A DNA stretch of 64,000 nucleotides from Photobacterium profundum SS9 (GTDB lineage: Bacteria; Pseudomonadota; Gammaproteobacteria; Enterobacterales; Vibrionaceae), in the NCBI RefSeq assembly GCF_000196255.1, contig NC_006370.1:3423411-3487410 (forward strand), read 5' to 3'. The position numbers and the translations under genes are program-made. Position 1 is the first letter of the stretch, and every line of letters begins with the position of its first letter. The notes under the pieces are model-generated. The model was not told the DNA's origin, searched no databases, and was given only the letters and a program-made list of their open reading frames with translations. Below, one piece after another: positions 51,290 to 59,441 of this stretch.

Positions 51290-52561
51290 ATGAATCAATG
51301 GATACGCTTGTGCTTCCTTATTTTAGGCGGCGGTACGATATATAAGTTATCAAGCATTAAAGATGTGTTTTACGTTCCAATGCAAGAAGATTGGGGGCTG
51401 ACAAACACACAAATTGGCCTCGGCTTCACTGCATATGCAATTGTACAAACAATTGGTTACTTTGGTTCAATGGCAATCGCTGACCGCTTCTCTAAGAAGA
51501 TCCTCTTACCTGTAGGTTTGATTGGGGTTAGCCTTTGTGGCGCCTACCTTTCTACCTTACCCTCTTTTACGGGTTATCTCGTTGCATTCTGTGGTATGGC
51601 TCTTTTTGGCGAAGTCTTCTACTGGCCCGTACTACTTAAAGCCGTCCGGTTACTGGGCTCGAAACAGGAACAGGGGCGCATGTTTGGCTTCTTAGAAGCT
51701 GGCCGTGGTGTGGTTGATGTGATTATCGCTTCTGGTGCTTTGTTTGTCTTCGTTCAGTTTGGTGAAGGTAAAGAGGGTATGCAAGCAGGGCTTATCTACT
51801 ATACATTGACGACCTTATTGGTTGGTGTCATTACCTACTTCATTGTTGATGATGACGATAAAATTGAAGCGGGTAAATCCTCTGCCGATGCCAACAAAGA
51901 AATTATTGAAGGTATTAAGCAAGTCATTAAATGCCCTAACTTATGGCTTGCAGCATCCAGTATTTTCTTTGTCTATGCAGCTTACTGTGGACTGACTTAC
52001 TTCATCCCATTCCTTAAGCAAATCTATGCTATACCAGTCGCGATGGTTGGTGCATACGGTATTATTAACCAATATGGCCTTAAGATGGTTGGCGGTCCAA
52101 TTGGTGGCTTCTTGGCAGATAAAGTGTTCAAGTCGCCTATCAGGTATTTGAAGTGGTCTTTTCTGGCAGCAACGATTGCAATGATTGTATTCATCCAACT
52201 ACCCCATGAAAGTATGAGTGTAATGTTTGGACTAATTGCTACGCTAGGCTTTGGTGCGATTATCTTTACCCAACGTGCTATCTTCTTTGCTCCAATGGAA
52301 GAGATTGGTACACCTCGTAAGTATGCGGGTTCAGCAATGGCATTTGCTTGTATCATTGGTTACCTGCCTGCGATGTTTGCTTATACCCTATATGGCTATT
52401 TTCTAGATACTTTTGAAGGTATTGAAGGCTTTAGCTACGTATTCTATATGATGGCTGGATTTAGCTTCTGTGGCTTTATCTGTGCGACTACACTCGTTAA
52501 ACGATTGAAAAATCAAAGCATTACTTCTAGCGATCAAGAACTAATAAATGAAACGGCTTAA
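51290..52561 (+). CDS. MFS transporter, YihN-like
   Basis: 423 aa, about 12 membrane segments, related to E. coli YihN: GGGTIYKLSSIKDVFYVPMQ near the N-terminus, FWPVLLKAV-like segment (YWPVLLKAVRLLG), GRMFGFLEAGRGVVDVIIA. Start at 51290 because GGAG lies upstream and the family begins here. Position after ridA suggests uptake of the island's unknown substrate, perhaps a hydroxy or amino acid derivative. Confidence 0.85.
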   Translation: MNQWIRLCFLILGGGTIYKLSSIKDVFYVPMQEDWGLTNTQIGLGFTAYAIVQTIGYFGSMAIADRFSKKILLPVGLIGVSLCGAYLSTLPSFTGYLVAFCGMALFGEVFYWPVLLKAVRLLGSKQEQGRMFGFLEAGRGVVDVIIASGALFVFVQFGEGKEGMQAGLIYYTLTTLLVGVITYFIVDDDDKIEAGKSSADANKEIIEGIKQVIKCPNLWLAASSIFFVYAAYCGLTYFIPFLKQIYAIPVAMVGAYGIINQYGLKMVGGPIGGFLADKVFKSPIRYLKWSFLAATIAMIVFIQLPHESMSVMFGLIATLGFGAIIFTQRAIFFAPMEEIGTPRKYAGSAMAFACIIGYLPAMFAYTLYGYFLDTFEGIEGFSYVFYMMAGFSFCGFICATTLVKRLKNQSITSSDQELINETA

Positions 52562-52598
52562 AGTGTAAAGACATCTTTATAGGAAACATGCAGTTTAG

Positions 52599-53252
52599 GG
52601 TTCTGTCGCATCTTGGTGCTCAACTAATAGTAATTCTTACTGTTATCACCCCTTTTAACGAACGGATGACAAATTAACAGGCTTATCAGTGATGATAGGC
52701 CTGTTTCTTTATCTGACCTTGAGATCCCCGATGCCCCTGAATTTCGCCAACAAACAGTTTCCTTCCGCCACTATTCTAATAGCGGTCCGTTGGTATGTGG
52801 CCTACAAGCTCAGTTACCGGGATATCGAGGAGTTATTGGCAGAGCGCGGGGTTCAAGTTGACCACGCAACTATCCATCGCTGGGTGTTGGAGTATGCCCC
52901 TCAGCTGGAAGCCGCGTTCCGTAGCGTGCTGTCTCTGGTTCTTCCTCTATCGCGCTGTCGATAAATTCGGTGACAGCATCGATTTCATGTTAACTGAAAA
53001 ACGGGATGAAGCCGCCGCCAGAAGCTTCTTTAATAAGGTAATAGGACAGCATGGTTTACCTGAGAAGGTGGTCATTGATAAGAGTGGTAGTAACGCCGCC
53101 GCTCTAGATACCTTGAATTGGCAGATGCTTCGCAAAGGTCAGGTGAAAAATTCTGGAGACATGACGGTTTGGGAGCAATTTTACTCCCTAGCGTCCTAAC
53201 TGTATCTGGGGATAGGTGTTTCTACATTCTAATTTCAAGATGCGACAGAACC
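52599..53252 (+). mobile_element. IS6-family element with internal deletions
   Basis: Bounded by GGTTCTGTCGCATCTTG and its exact complement at 53236-53252. It is about 654 bp, shorter than the usual ~800 bp. The flanking 8-mers differ, so no target duplication remains. Terminal repeats share GGTTCTGTCGCA with the two miniature elements bounding the island. Confidence 0.85.
52731..53199 (+). pseudogene. IS6-family transposase, deleted and frameshifted
   Basis: N-terminal part (FANKQFPSATILIAVRWYVA, then YRDIEELLAERGVQVDHATI) is good up to about residue 65. It then jumps, out of frame, to YRAVDKFGDSIDFMLTEKRD, so the segment with the first catalytic aspartate (usually WHMDETYVK) is missing. 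A second gap after ALDTLNWQM removes the segment carrying the catalytic glutamate. The C-terminus (LRKGQVKNSG, WEQFYSLAS) is present. It cannot be active. Confidence 0.88.
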
Positions 53253-53447
53253 GTAGGATAAGCCATAAGAACTTTAGAATTGGTAGTGTTCGTGTCTTTC
53301 GTTTGTTGGTTTTCCTGTCGAGATAACGGAAGGTGATATCAGTGTCATAGCAATAAGATTCATGCTATTCAATGGCGTTGTTGAATGCTGGTTTTTGTTT
53401 CGTGTTATGCTGTGCTCAACGTTTCCACTTTACCAAAGAGTATATGT

Positions 53448-54857
53448 ATGTCACTGAACTCACCTCGTTATTCCTCCATCGCCCTTGTTAAAGAAATCGA
53501 ATCACCTGAAAACCCTGGAGGATTAGAAAAACGTGTTGCACTCGTGCCGAGTGATGTGGGTCAGCTTGTCCAAGCCGGTATTAAGGTTTATGTTGAGTGT
53601 GGGGCAGGAGATGGTGTCGGTTTTAGCGATGAAGAATACCTGAAAAATAACGCCATTATGCAGACGGCAGAACAAATATATAAAGATAAAGCTCTCATTA
53701 TTAAATTTAAGGGGCCAGCACTTTCCTCTATAGAGCAAATGAGTGAAGGTTGCACCTTATTCTGCATGGCACATTTTCATTCCTACCCTGACCGAGCAAT
53801 ATTGCTAAAAGATAGACGTATCAATGTTATTGCTATGGAAGAAATATGCGAATCACCAAAACATGATACCGATCAACGGATCCTTGGCCGCTTGGCTATG
53901 AACGAAGCATTAATTCCCTTTTTTAATGACAATAGTATTGGCGGATTACGAGTAAGAATTATTGGCTGGAGTGAACGATTACGAGGTGCGATTAATCGTT
54001 GCGGAAATCGTGGACCACGTTCATTACAGGTTATTCAACCAACACTGTCATTTGATGAGCTTGATGCTACGGGCTCCAATGCTCTTTACTTTTACGACAG
54101 CCAGAGCTTTAAAGACCAGCAAGATATACTGATTAAATTAAAAAATGCGGGAACACACCTTTTTGATCTTAATGAATTTGAGCATCAACATGGTCAACAG
54201 GCAATCGCTAGCTACCGAGCAAGTCATCAACCTGAAGAATTTGGTTTGCGTCGTATCCAGTGTTTACATGAAACAGGTCAAGCCGGTGCAAGGTACGGTA
54301 TGGCCTTGTTGAATGCAAAGAAGCAGTCTGTAGACAGAGTAAATACCAAAGCGGTTATTCTTGGTTATGGCAATGTGGCGCAAGGAGCCTTGGATGAATT
54401 ACATCAACAGGGTATTAAAAATATCCATGTATTAGGCCGCTCACAAACTGCAAAAAGCCGTATTGATTATTGGCTAAAAGATGTCGATATCGTGGTTAAT
54501 GGCGCTGAACAATCTTCAGAGTTAAGAGGTAAAAACTTTTTGATCAGCAACCAACATCTTAAAGACTTAATTCCTGAGCAGTCAGTTGTTATTGATTTAG
54601 TGGGCGGCAGTGCTACCAACAGAAGTCCAGTTGAACCCGTTATTAGTTGCAGTTTTTTGACTGAACCTTATTTTGTGCAGGACGGCGTTTTGGTTTCATC
54701 TTTATGGGGATGGCCAATGATGGGGATGATGCGTGAAACCGCCATTCGTTATTCAGGCCAAATTGTAGAGGTATTAATTGGTCATGAGAAGCTTATTGAT
54801 GGGCTTGAACAATTAAAACCAGGTGTTCAACGAGCATTGGTTTGTGGCCCTTTTTAG
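53448..54857 (+). CDS. Alanine dehydrogenase / transhydrogenase-like (AlaDH_PNT) protein
   Basis: 469 aa. The N-terminal AlaDH/PNT domain (LVKEIESPENPGGLEKRVAL, then PSDVGQLVQAGIKVYVECGA) is followed by a NAD-type Rossmann segment (AVILGYGNVAQGALDELHQQ) and the DLVGGSA region. Family members are alanine dehydrogenases, saccharopine/lysine-ketoglutarate-type enzymes and transhydrogenase alpha chains; the exact reaction is not clear. The ATG at 53448 is preferred to one 63 bp upstream because AAAGAG precedes it and the extra residues look non-native. It lies between the IS6 and IS110 remnants within the island. Confidence 0.75.
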   Translation: MSLNSPRYSSIALVKEIESPENPGGLEKRVALVPSDVGQLVQAGIKVYVECGAGDGVGFSDEEYLKNNAIMQTAEQIYKDKALIIKFKGPALSSIEQMSEGCTLFCMAHFHSYPDRAILLKDRRINVIAMEEICESPKHDTDQRILGRLAMNEALIPFFNDNSIGGLRVRIIGWSERLRGAINRCGNRGPRSLQVIQPTLSFDELDATGSNALYFYDSQSFKDQQDILIKLKNAGTHLFDLNEFEHQHGQQAIASYRASHQPEEFGLRRIQCLHETGQAGARYGMALLNAKKQSVDRVNTKAVILGYGNVAQGALDELHQQGIKNIHVLGRSQTAKSRIDYWLKDVDIVVNGAEQSSELRGKNFLISNQHLKDLIPEQSVVIDLVGGSATNRSPVEPVISCSFLTEPYFVQDGVLVSSLWGWPMMGMMRETAIRYSGQIVEVLIGHEKLIDGLEQLKPGVQRALVCGPF

Positions 54858-55077
54858 GGTTCATTCGAACTAAATAAGGGTTCTTAATTGTGCTCCACCT
54901 GTCACAGGTGGAGCTATGTTGTATAGTGTAACGGGGTTATGAACTAATGAAATAGACACTTCCCTATATTGGCTGCAATGAGCCATGCTGAAAGTCAGCA
55001 AAGATTCAACAAAAGTAATGTGTCCAATGCAACAAGTTATAAATTTAGCAAAGCGAGTGTTCCAAGTAGGCTATTTT
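54858..55077 (+). pseudogene. Possible IS110-family remnant
   Basis: At 55027 an ATG opens QQVINLAKRVFQVGYF, which resembles the start of IS110 transposases (usual form IGIDLAKNVFQVHG). It is cut by the right miniature element after 17 codons. The region before it contains TAGACACTTCCC, possibly an IS end. No other coding sequence is seen in this 358-bp gap. Confidence 0.5.
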
Positions 55078-55187
55078 AGTTCTGTCACAAATAGAGCTTC
55101 TCAGTCAAAATTAAAAATTAAAATCGATTGAAAACATATAGTTAATAAATTGAAAAACGTCCAAATTTGCCATTTGCGACAGAACCC
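55078..55187 (+). mobile_element. IS6-type miniature inverted-repeat element, right copy
   Basis: 110 bp, same orientation as the left copy at 48539-48647; the left end is slightly degraded (AGTTCTGTCACAAAT), the right end is intact (ATTTGCGACAGAACCC). It ends 28 bp before btsR. TTGCGA at its right end and TAATGG beyond (18-bp spacing) could form a weak hybrid promoter. Confidence 0.88.
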
Positions 55188-55194
55188 AAGATCG
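55188..55194 (+). repeat. Right copy of 7-bp target duplication
   Basis: AAGATCG, identical to 48532-48538. Removing everything from one copy to the other restores a normal btsS stop-to-btsR spacing of about 29 bp. Confidence 0.7.
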
Positions 55195-55215
55195 CCGTAA
55201 TGGAGAAAACGCAGC

Positions 55216-55929
55216 ATGATTAAAGCCATCGTGATTGATGATGAACTATATGCTCGCGAGGAACTGATCGATCTTTTGCTTGATAGCGGCGAGATTGATG
55301 TTATCGATAGCTGCAATAACGCCATTGAAGGGTTAAAAAAAATAAATACGCTAAAGCCTGATGTGATTTTTTTAGATATTCAAATGCCGCAAATAACCGG
55401 GATCGAAATGCTGAGTATGTTAGATCCCGACACCATGCCTAAAGTTGTGTTTGTTACGGCCTATGATGAATATGCCCTTAAAGCATTTGAAGATAATGCT
55501 TTCGATTACCTATTAAAACCCGTTGAAACCTGTCGACTCGATAAAACAATCAAACGCCTTAAGCGTGAGTATGAAGCAAAAGATTATTCACCGCTAATAG
55601 CAGACATGTTGGAATTGATTCCCTGTTCAGGTCACAACCGCATTTTACTGTTACGCCCTGAAGACATCGAAGTGGCTTACTCGGATTTATCGGGAGTGCA
55701 TATTTTAAGTACAGAAACAAAAGCCAGTACTCAGCTAACCCTTAAAATTCTGGAAGAAAAAACCCCTCTTATTCGCTGTCATCGTCAATACTTAGTTCAC
55801 CCACAAGCTATCCGGGAAATTAAGTTATTGGATAATGGTCTCGCAGAAATTACAACCCAGTATGGTCATCAAGTACCCGTCAGCCGCCGCTATTTGAAAG
55901 AGCTCAAAGATCGGTTCGGCTTGAGCTAA
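55216..55929 (+). CDS. btsR: LytTR response regulator BtsR-like (YehT family)
   Basis: 237 aa. Receiver domain with phosphoacceptor Asp54 (DVIFLDIQMPQITG) and conserved Thr/Lys sites, then a LytTR DNA-binding domain (IRCHRQYLVHPQAIREIKLL). Partner of the BtsS-like kinase; E. coli BtsR activates the pyruvate transporter gene btsT. A BtsT/CstA-like gene is downstream. GGAG precedes the start. The gene is cut off from btsS by the island, so its expression must now come from a new promoter or read-through. Confidence 0.9.
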   Translation: MIKAIVIDDELYAREELIDLLLDSGEIDVIDSCNNAIEGLKKINTLKPDVIFLDIQMPQITGIEMLSMLDPDTMPKVVFVTAYDEYALKAFEDNAFDYLLKPVETCRLDKTIKRLKREYEAKDYSPLIADMLELIPCSGHNRILLLRPEDIEVAYSDLSGVHILSTETKASTQLTLKILEEKTPLIRCHRQYLVHPQAIREIKLLDNGLAEITTQYGHQVPVSRRYLKELKDRFGLS

Positions 55930-55968
55930 ATAACACAGAATTATTTACAGAGTCCACCACTAGCTCTT

Positions 55969-56233
55969 ATACCAATTCCATTAATTATCTGCCCATTCAG
56001 AATACCACTGGGAGTCGAGTTCAAGGATAGTGTTTGATAGAAGAGTGGTTCTCTTTTGAAATCGCTAGACACAGAAGTTAGCTTCCAGTGGTGTTCCCTT
56101 CGGGCGAGTTTAAAATACTTTTATACTGCGTTAATAAATTTCAATTTAGAGCAACTAGATTCTCAATTTATCTCCTTGCCTAAAAGAATTTTAACTCTCG
56201 CTGAACTGATCAGATAATTAATGGATTTGGTAT
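55969..56233. mobile_element. MITE with ATACCAATTCCATTAATTAT ends
   Basis: 265 bp flanked by inverted repeats: 55969-55991 against 56211-56233, about 22 of 23 bases. It is bordered by T/TA. No coding capacity. It fills the space between btsR and the lipoprotein gene. Confidence 0.8.
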
Positions 56234-56249
56234 TACCCATCAGGAAGAG

Positions 56250-56648
56250 CTAGTGGCCGCCGACACCATCAAACGATACATATCGCTCAAAGCCTTGCTG
56301 CCAGAATATTTTATATAAACCATCTTCATCTCGGCGAAACTCACAGACACCCCATTCCATTTTTCCTTCCATACCAAATTGCTTCACCTGCTCTAGAGTA
56401 CAGTACGACTCAAGCCCTTTCTGATACCCTTGTAAGTATGTTTGATAGTCGACTGAAATGTCCTCACCGACGATCTTTGCATCCTCAAGTAAACGTTCCT
56501 CAGCGGCGGCCTTCTCCCCCCACTTCCCCTTATTCACTCCTAATTGGTACCAATCTTCACCTGCAATCAATGACAGCCTGGCATTCGACATCGAACACCC
56601 CTGTAACAGCCCCCCGATTAAAAGCCCAATGACCACTTGTTTTATCAT
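56250..56648 (-). CDS. DUF2799-type lipoprotein
   Basis: 132 aa with lipobox LQGC and lipidation at Cys18; the start at 56648 has GAGG upstream. The mature part shows DWYQLGVNKGKWG and YLQGYQKGLESYC, the same W-x-x-x-G and Y-x-x-G-x-x-x-x-C pattern as the protein at 24365-24700. Unknown function. It sits between two miniature elements. Confidence 0.75.
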   Translation of the reverse strand: MIKQVVIGLLIGGLLQGCSMSNARLSLIAGEDWYQLGVNKGKWGEKAAAEERLLEDAKIVGEDISVDYQTYLQGYQKGLESYCTLEQVKQFGMEGKMEWGVCEFRRDEDGLYKIFWQQGFERYVSFDGVGGH

Positions 56649-56870
56649 TATTACCTCGCACAACAATTCATAACCAACAATAGGTTAAGTTACTTAATCT
56701 ACACTGAATTCTGGCGGACCTTTCCTGACATGGCTCGCAAAGTAAAAATTAATACGGTTTCACTTTAATTATCACGCATAACCACTCAGTCAACTTATCG
56801 ACCGCTTACCCCGCCATATAACCACTCACTGTTTTACTGCGTGCATCTATCGTCTATCACTTTACTATTG

Positions 56871-57133
56871 TATACCCAAGTTACCTCAAGATGCTCGTTT
56901 CAGCGAGAATTTGTTGGGCTCTAAGCAAGGCACTTATTTATAGACCTAGTCGCTCTACGTTGAAAATAAGTAACACCGCATAGAGCCCAACAAAACTCGC
57001 CCTTCGGGAGTGATTCAGCGTATCTACTTCTGTGTCAAATGTGTTTAAAAGGGAATGTTCCTACACACATTTTCCTTGAATTAAATACGCTGAAATCACT
57101 CTGAATCCTGCATCTTGAGGTAGCTTGGGTATA
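56871..57133. mobile_element. MITE with TATACCCAAG ends upstream of the btsT-like gene
   Basis: 263 bp bounded by near-perfect 24-bp inverted repeats (56871-56894 against 57110-57133, one mismatch). Its right edge is 39 bp from the btsT-like start, so promoter elements of that gene must lie in or be altered by it. The rest of the 56649-57172 gap holds nothing else recognised. Confidence 0.85.
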
Positions 57134-57172
57134 AGCGTTATCAAATTCCCAACATCACAGCGAGAAAACAAA

Positions 57173-58651
57173 ATGACTTGGTTCTTACTCTGCGTTGCTG
57201 CACTAGTCGGTGGTTACTTCATCTACGGTGCCTTTATTGAAAAAATATTTGGCATAAATGAAAATCGCCAAACACCAGCATATAGTAAACAAGATGGCGT
57301 AGATTATGTGCCAATGTCGAACAAGAAGGTTTACCTTGTTCAGTTATTAAACATCGCGGGTGTGGGTCCGATTTTTGGTCCGATTATGGGTGCGCTATAT
57401 GGCCCAGCAGCCATGTTATGGATTGTATTAGGGTGTATCTTCGCCGGCGCAGTACATGATTACTTCTCGGGTATGCTGTCGATTCGTAATAATGGTGCAT
57501 CAGTACCTACGATTACGGGACGCTACCTAGGCAACGGTGCAAAACATTTTATGAATATCTTTGCTATCGTACTGTTGCTATTAGTGGGTGTGGTATTCGT
57601 ATCGGCACCTGCTGGCATGATCACTAACCTTGTGAACGAACAAACTGGCATTGATATGTCAATGACAACAATGGTTGTGATTATTTTTGCTTATTACATC
57701 ATCGCGACCATTGTTCCTGTTGATAAAATCATCGGTCGTTTCTACCCATTATTTGGCGCATTACTTATCTTTATGTCTGTGGGGCTGATTACCGCTATCG
57801 CATTCTCTAGTGAGCACACGCTACTGGGTGATTACGAGATGAGCCAGATGTTCACCAACATGAACCCGAATGACTTACCTCTTTGGCCTGCACTGTTTAT
57901 CACTATCGCTTGTGGTGCTATCTCTGGTTTCCACGCAACCCAGTCGCCACTGATGGCTCGCTGTCTTCAAAATGAAAAGAACGGTCGCTTCGTATTTTAC
58001 GGTGCAATGATTGGTGAAGGTATTATCGCATTAATTTGGTGTGCTCTTGCATTGTCTTTCTTCGGCTCTGTTGAAGCGCTATCAGAAGCAATATCTACTG
58101 GTGGCCCTGGTAGTGTGGTATACAACTCATCTATCGGTCTACTGGGTGTGTTTGGCGGTATTATTGCTTTCTTAGGTGTGGTTATCTTACCGATTACCTC
58201 AGGTGACACTGCATTCCGTTCAAGCCGTCTAATTCTTGCTGAATATTTCAATATGGATCAGAAAGCCCTGCGTAACCGCCTACTAATGGCATTACCATTG
58301 TTTGTTCTTGGTGGCATTCTAACGCAAGTCGACTTCGGTATTATCTGGCGCTACTTCGGCTTTGCAAACCAAACAACAGCCGTAATGATGCTGTGGACAG
58401 CCTCTGCTTACTTACTGCGTCACAATAAACTGCACTGGGTAGCGACTGTACCAGCAATGTTCATGACAACGGTTTGTATTACCTTCATCTTAAACAACAG
58501 CCAACTAGGCTTTGGTTTATCGATGATGACATCAACGATTACGGGTCTTGTAGCAATGCTAGCCATTACAGGCTACGTCATTAAGAAATCGAAAGGTAAA
58601 GGCGAAACTGACCTTGCCAATGAAGAAGACGGTAGGTTAGAAACTGTATAA
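57173..58651 (+). CDS. CstA/BtsT-family pyruvate or peptide transporter
   Basis: 492-aa integral membrane protein of the CstA family; E. coli BtsT is a pyruvate/H+ symporter and CstA a carbon-starvation-induced transporter. About 15 membrane segments; typical motifs LLNIAGVGPIFGPIMGALYG, AGAVHDYFSGML and GFHATQSPLMARCLQNEKNG. The ATG at 57173 is chosen over an upstream TTG, which lies within the MITE. As the likely target of BtsSR it completes the sensor-regulator-transporter set. Confidence 0.88.
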   Translation: MTWFLLCVAALVGGYFIYGAFIEKIFGINENRQTPAYSKQDGVDYVPMSNKKVYLVQLLNIAGVGPIFGPIMGALYGPAAMLWIVLGCIFAGAVHDYFSGMLSIRNNGASVPTITGRYLGNGAKHFMNIFAIVLLLLVGVVFVSAPAGMITNLVNEQTGIDMSMTTMVVIIFAYYIIATIVPVDKIIGRFYPLFGALLIFMSVGLITAIAFSSEHTLLGDYEMSQMFTNMNPNDLPLWPALFITIACGAISGFHATQSPLMARCLQNEKNGRFVFYGAMIGEGIIALIWCALALSFFGSVEALSEAISTGGPGSVVYNSSIGLLGVFGGIIAFLGVVILPITSGDTAFRSSRLILAEYFNMDQKALRNRLLMALPLFVLGGILTQVDFGIIWRYFGFANQTTAVMMLWTASAYLLRHNKLHWVATVPAMFMTTVCITFILNNSQLGFGLSMMTSTITGLVAMLAITGYVIKKSKGKGETDLANEEDGRLETV

Positions 58652-58674
58652 GTTTTAGTTCCCCCTAAAACACA

Positions 58675-58701
58675 AAAACCAGCCACTAGGCTGGTTTTTT
58701 T
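58675..58701 (+). terminator. Terminator of the btsT-like gene
   Basis: AAAACCAGCC and GGCTGGTTTT around ACTA, followed by further T residues. Confidence 0.88.
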
Positions 58702-58782
58702 ATGGTAATGAGAAATACATTGTTTACTCTTGGGTAGGTCATATTGAGTTATCGTTTGCCCGTCACTCTTTTCACATCGACT

Positions 58783-58996
58783 TATACCATTCTGGATAAG
58801 TAAATGGTCAGATAATTGCGCCGGAAAAATTGATAATAACAAGGCAGAAATTGAAGTAACTATTTATTCTAATTATAAAATTTCTAACGTAGTTATAAGC
58901 AATTTAAACCAGCAAGGATGATCAGATACTTGTCTAGATTGGTATTATTATTCTGCTTAATTAACATTGAGTATTTGCTTATACCGGATGGTATTA
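58783..58996. mobile_element. MITE-like element with TATACCATTC ends
   Basis: About 214 bp bounded by imperfect inverted repeats: TATACCATTCTGGATAAG (58783-58800) against the complement of sequence ending at 58996 (TAATACCATCCGGTATAAG). The outer bases TACCATTC are the same as the ends of the IS630 element at 28407-29517, which might mobilise it. Confidence 0.6.
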
Positions 58997-59002
58997 ATAA
59001 GA

Positions 59003-59034
59003 CAAAAAAAAGCCCACCGTAAGGTGGGCTTTTT
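59003..59034 (-). terminator. Terminator of the rpsP-rplS operon
   Basis: AAAAGCCCACC and GGTGGGCTTTT around GTAA; on the minus strand a run of eight T residues follows. Confidence 0.9.
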
Positions 59035-59051
59035 CAATAAACGTCATACGT

Positions 59052-59411
59052 TTAAGATGACTTGCGAACAAGCTTCTCTTTGATACGTGCTGATTTACCA
59101 GAACGCTCACGTAGGTAGTACAGTTTGGCACGACGTACTAGACCACGACGCTTAACAGTAATGCTATCAACTACTGGAGAGTGAGTTTGGAACGCACGCT
59201 CAACGCCTTCACCGTTCGAGATTTTACGAACAGTAAATGCAGAATGTAGACCACGGTTACGCTTAGCGATAACCACGCCTTCGAACGCCTGTAGACGCTC
59301 ACGGTCGCCTTCTTTTACTTTAACCTGAACAACAACTGTGTCGCCCGGTGCAAAAGTAGGTAGATCTTGTTTTAGTTGCTCGTCTTCGATCTGCTTGATG
59401 ATGTTACTCAT
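59052..59411 (-). CDS. rplS: Ribosomal protein L19
   Basis: 119 aa, 50S protein at the 30S interface. Conserved [40 protein letters not shown] and the C-terminal [20 protein letters not shown]. Last gene of rpsP-rimM-trmD-rplS, 30 bp after trmD. Confidence 0.98.
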   Translation of the reverse strand: MSNIIKQIEDEQLKQDLPTFAPGDTVVVQVKVKEGDRERLQAFEGVVIAKRNRGLHSAFTVRKISNGEGVERAFQTHSPVVDSITVKRRGLVRRAKLYYLRERSGKSARIKEKLVRKSS

Positions 59412-59441
59412 TGCTATATCCTAGAATAAACTGATACTAAA

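Noticed and set aside
57125..57172. Upstream TTG start for the CstA/BtsT-like gene
   Set aside because: It begins in the MITE, adds 16 non-conserved residues, and the ATG at 57173 matches the family N-terminus.
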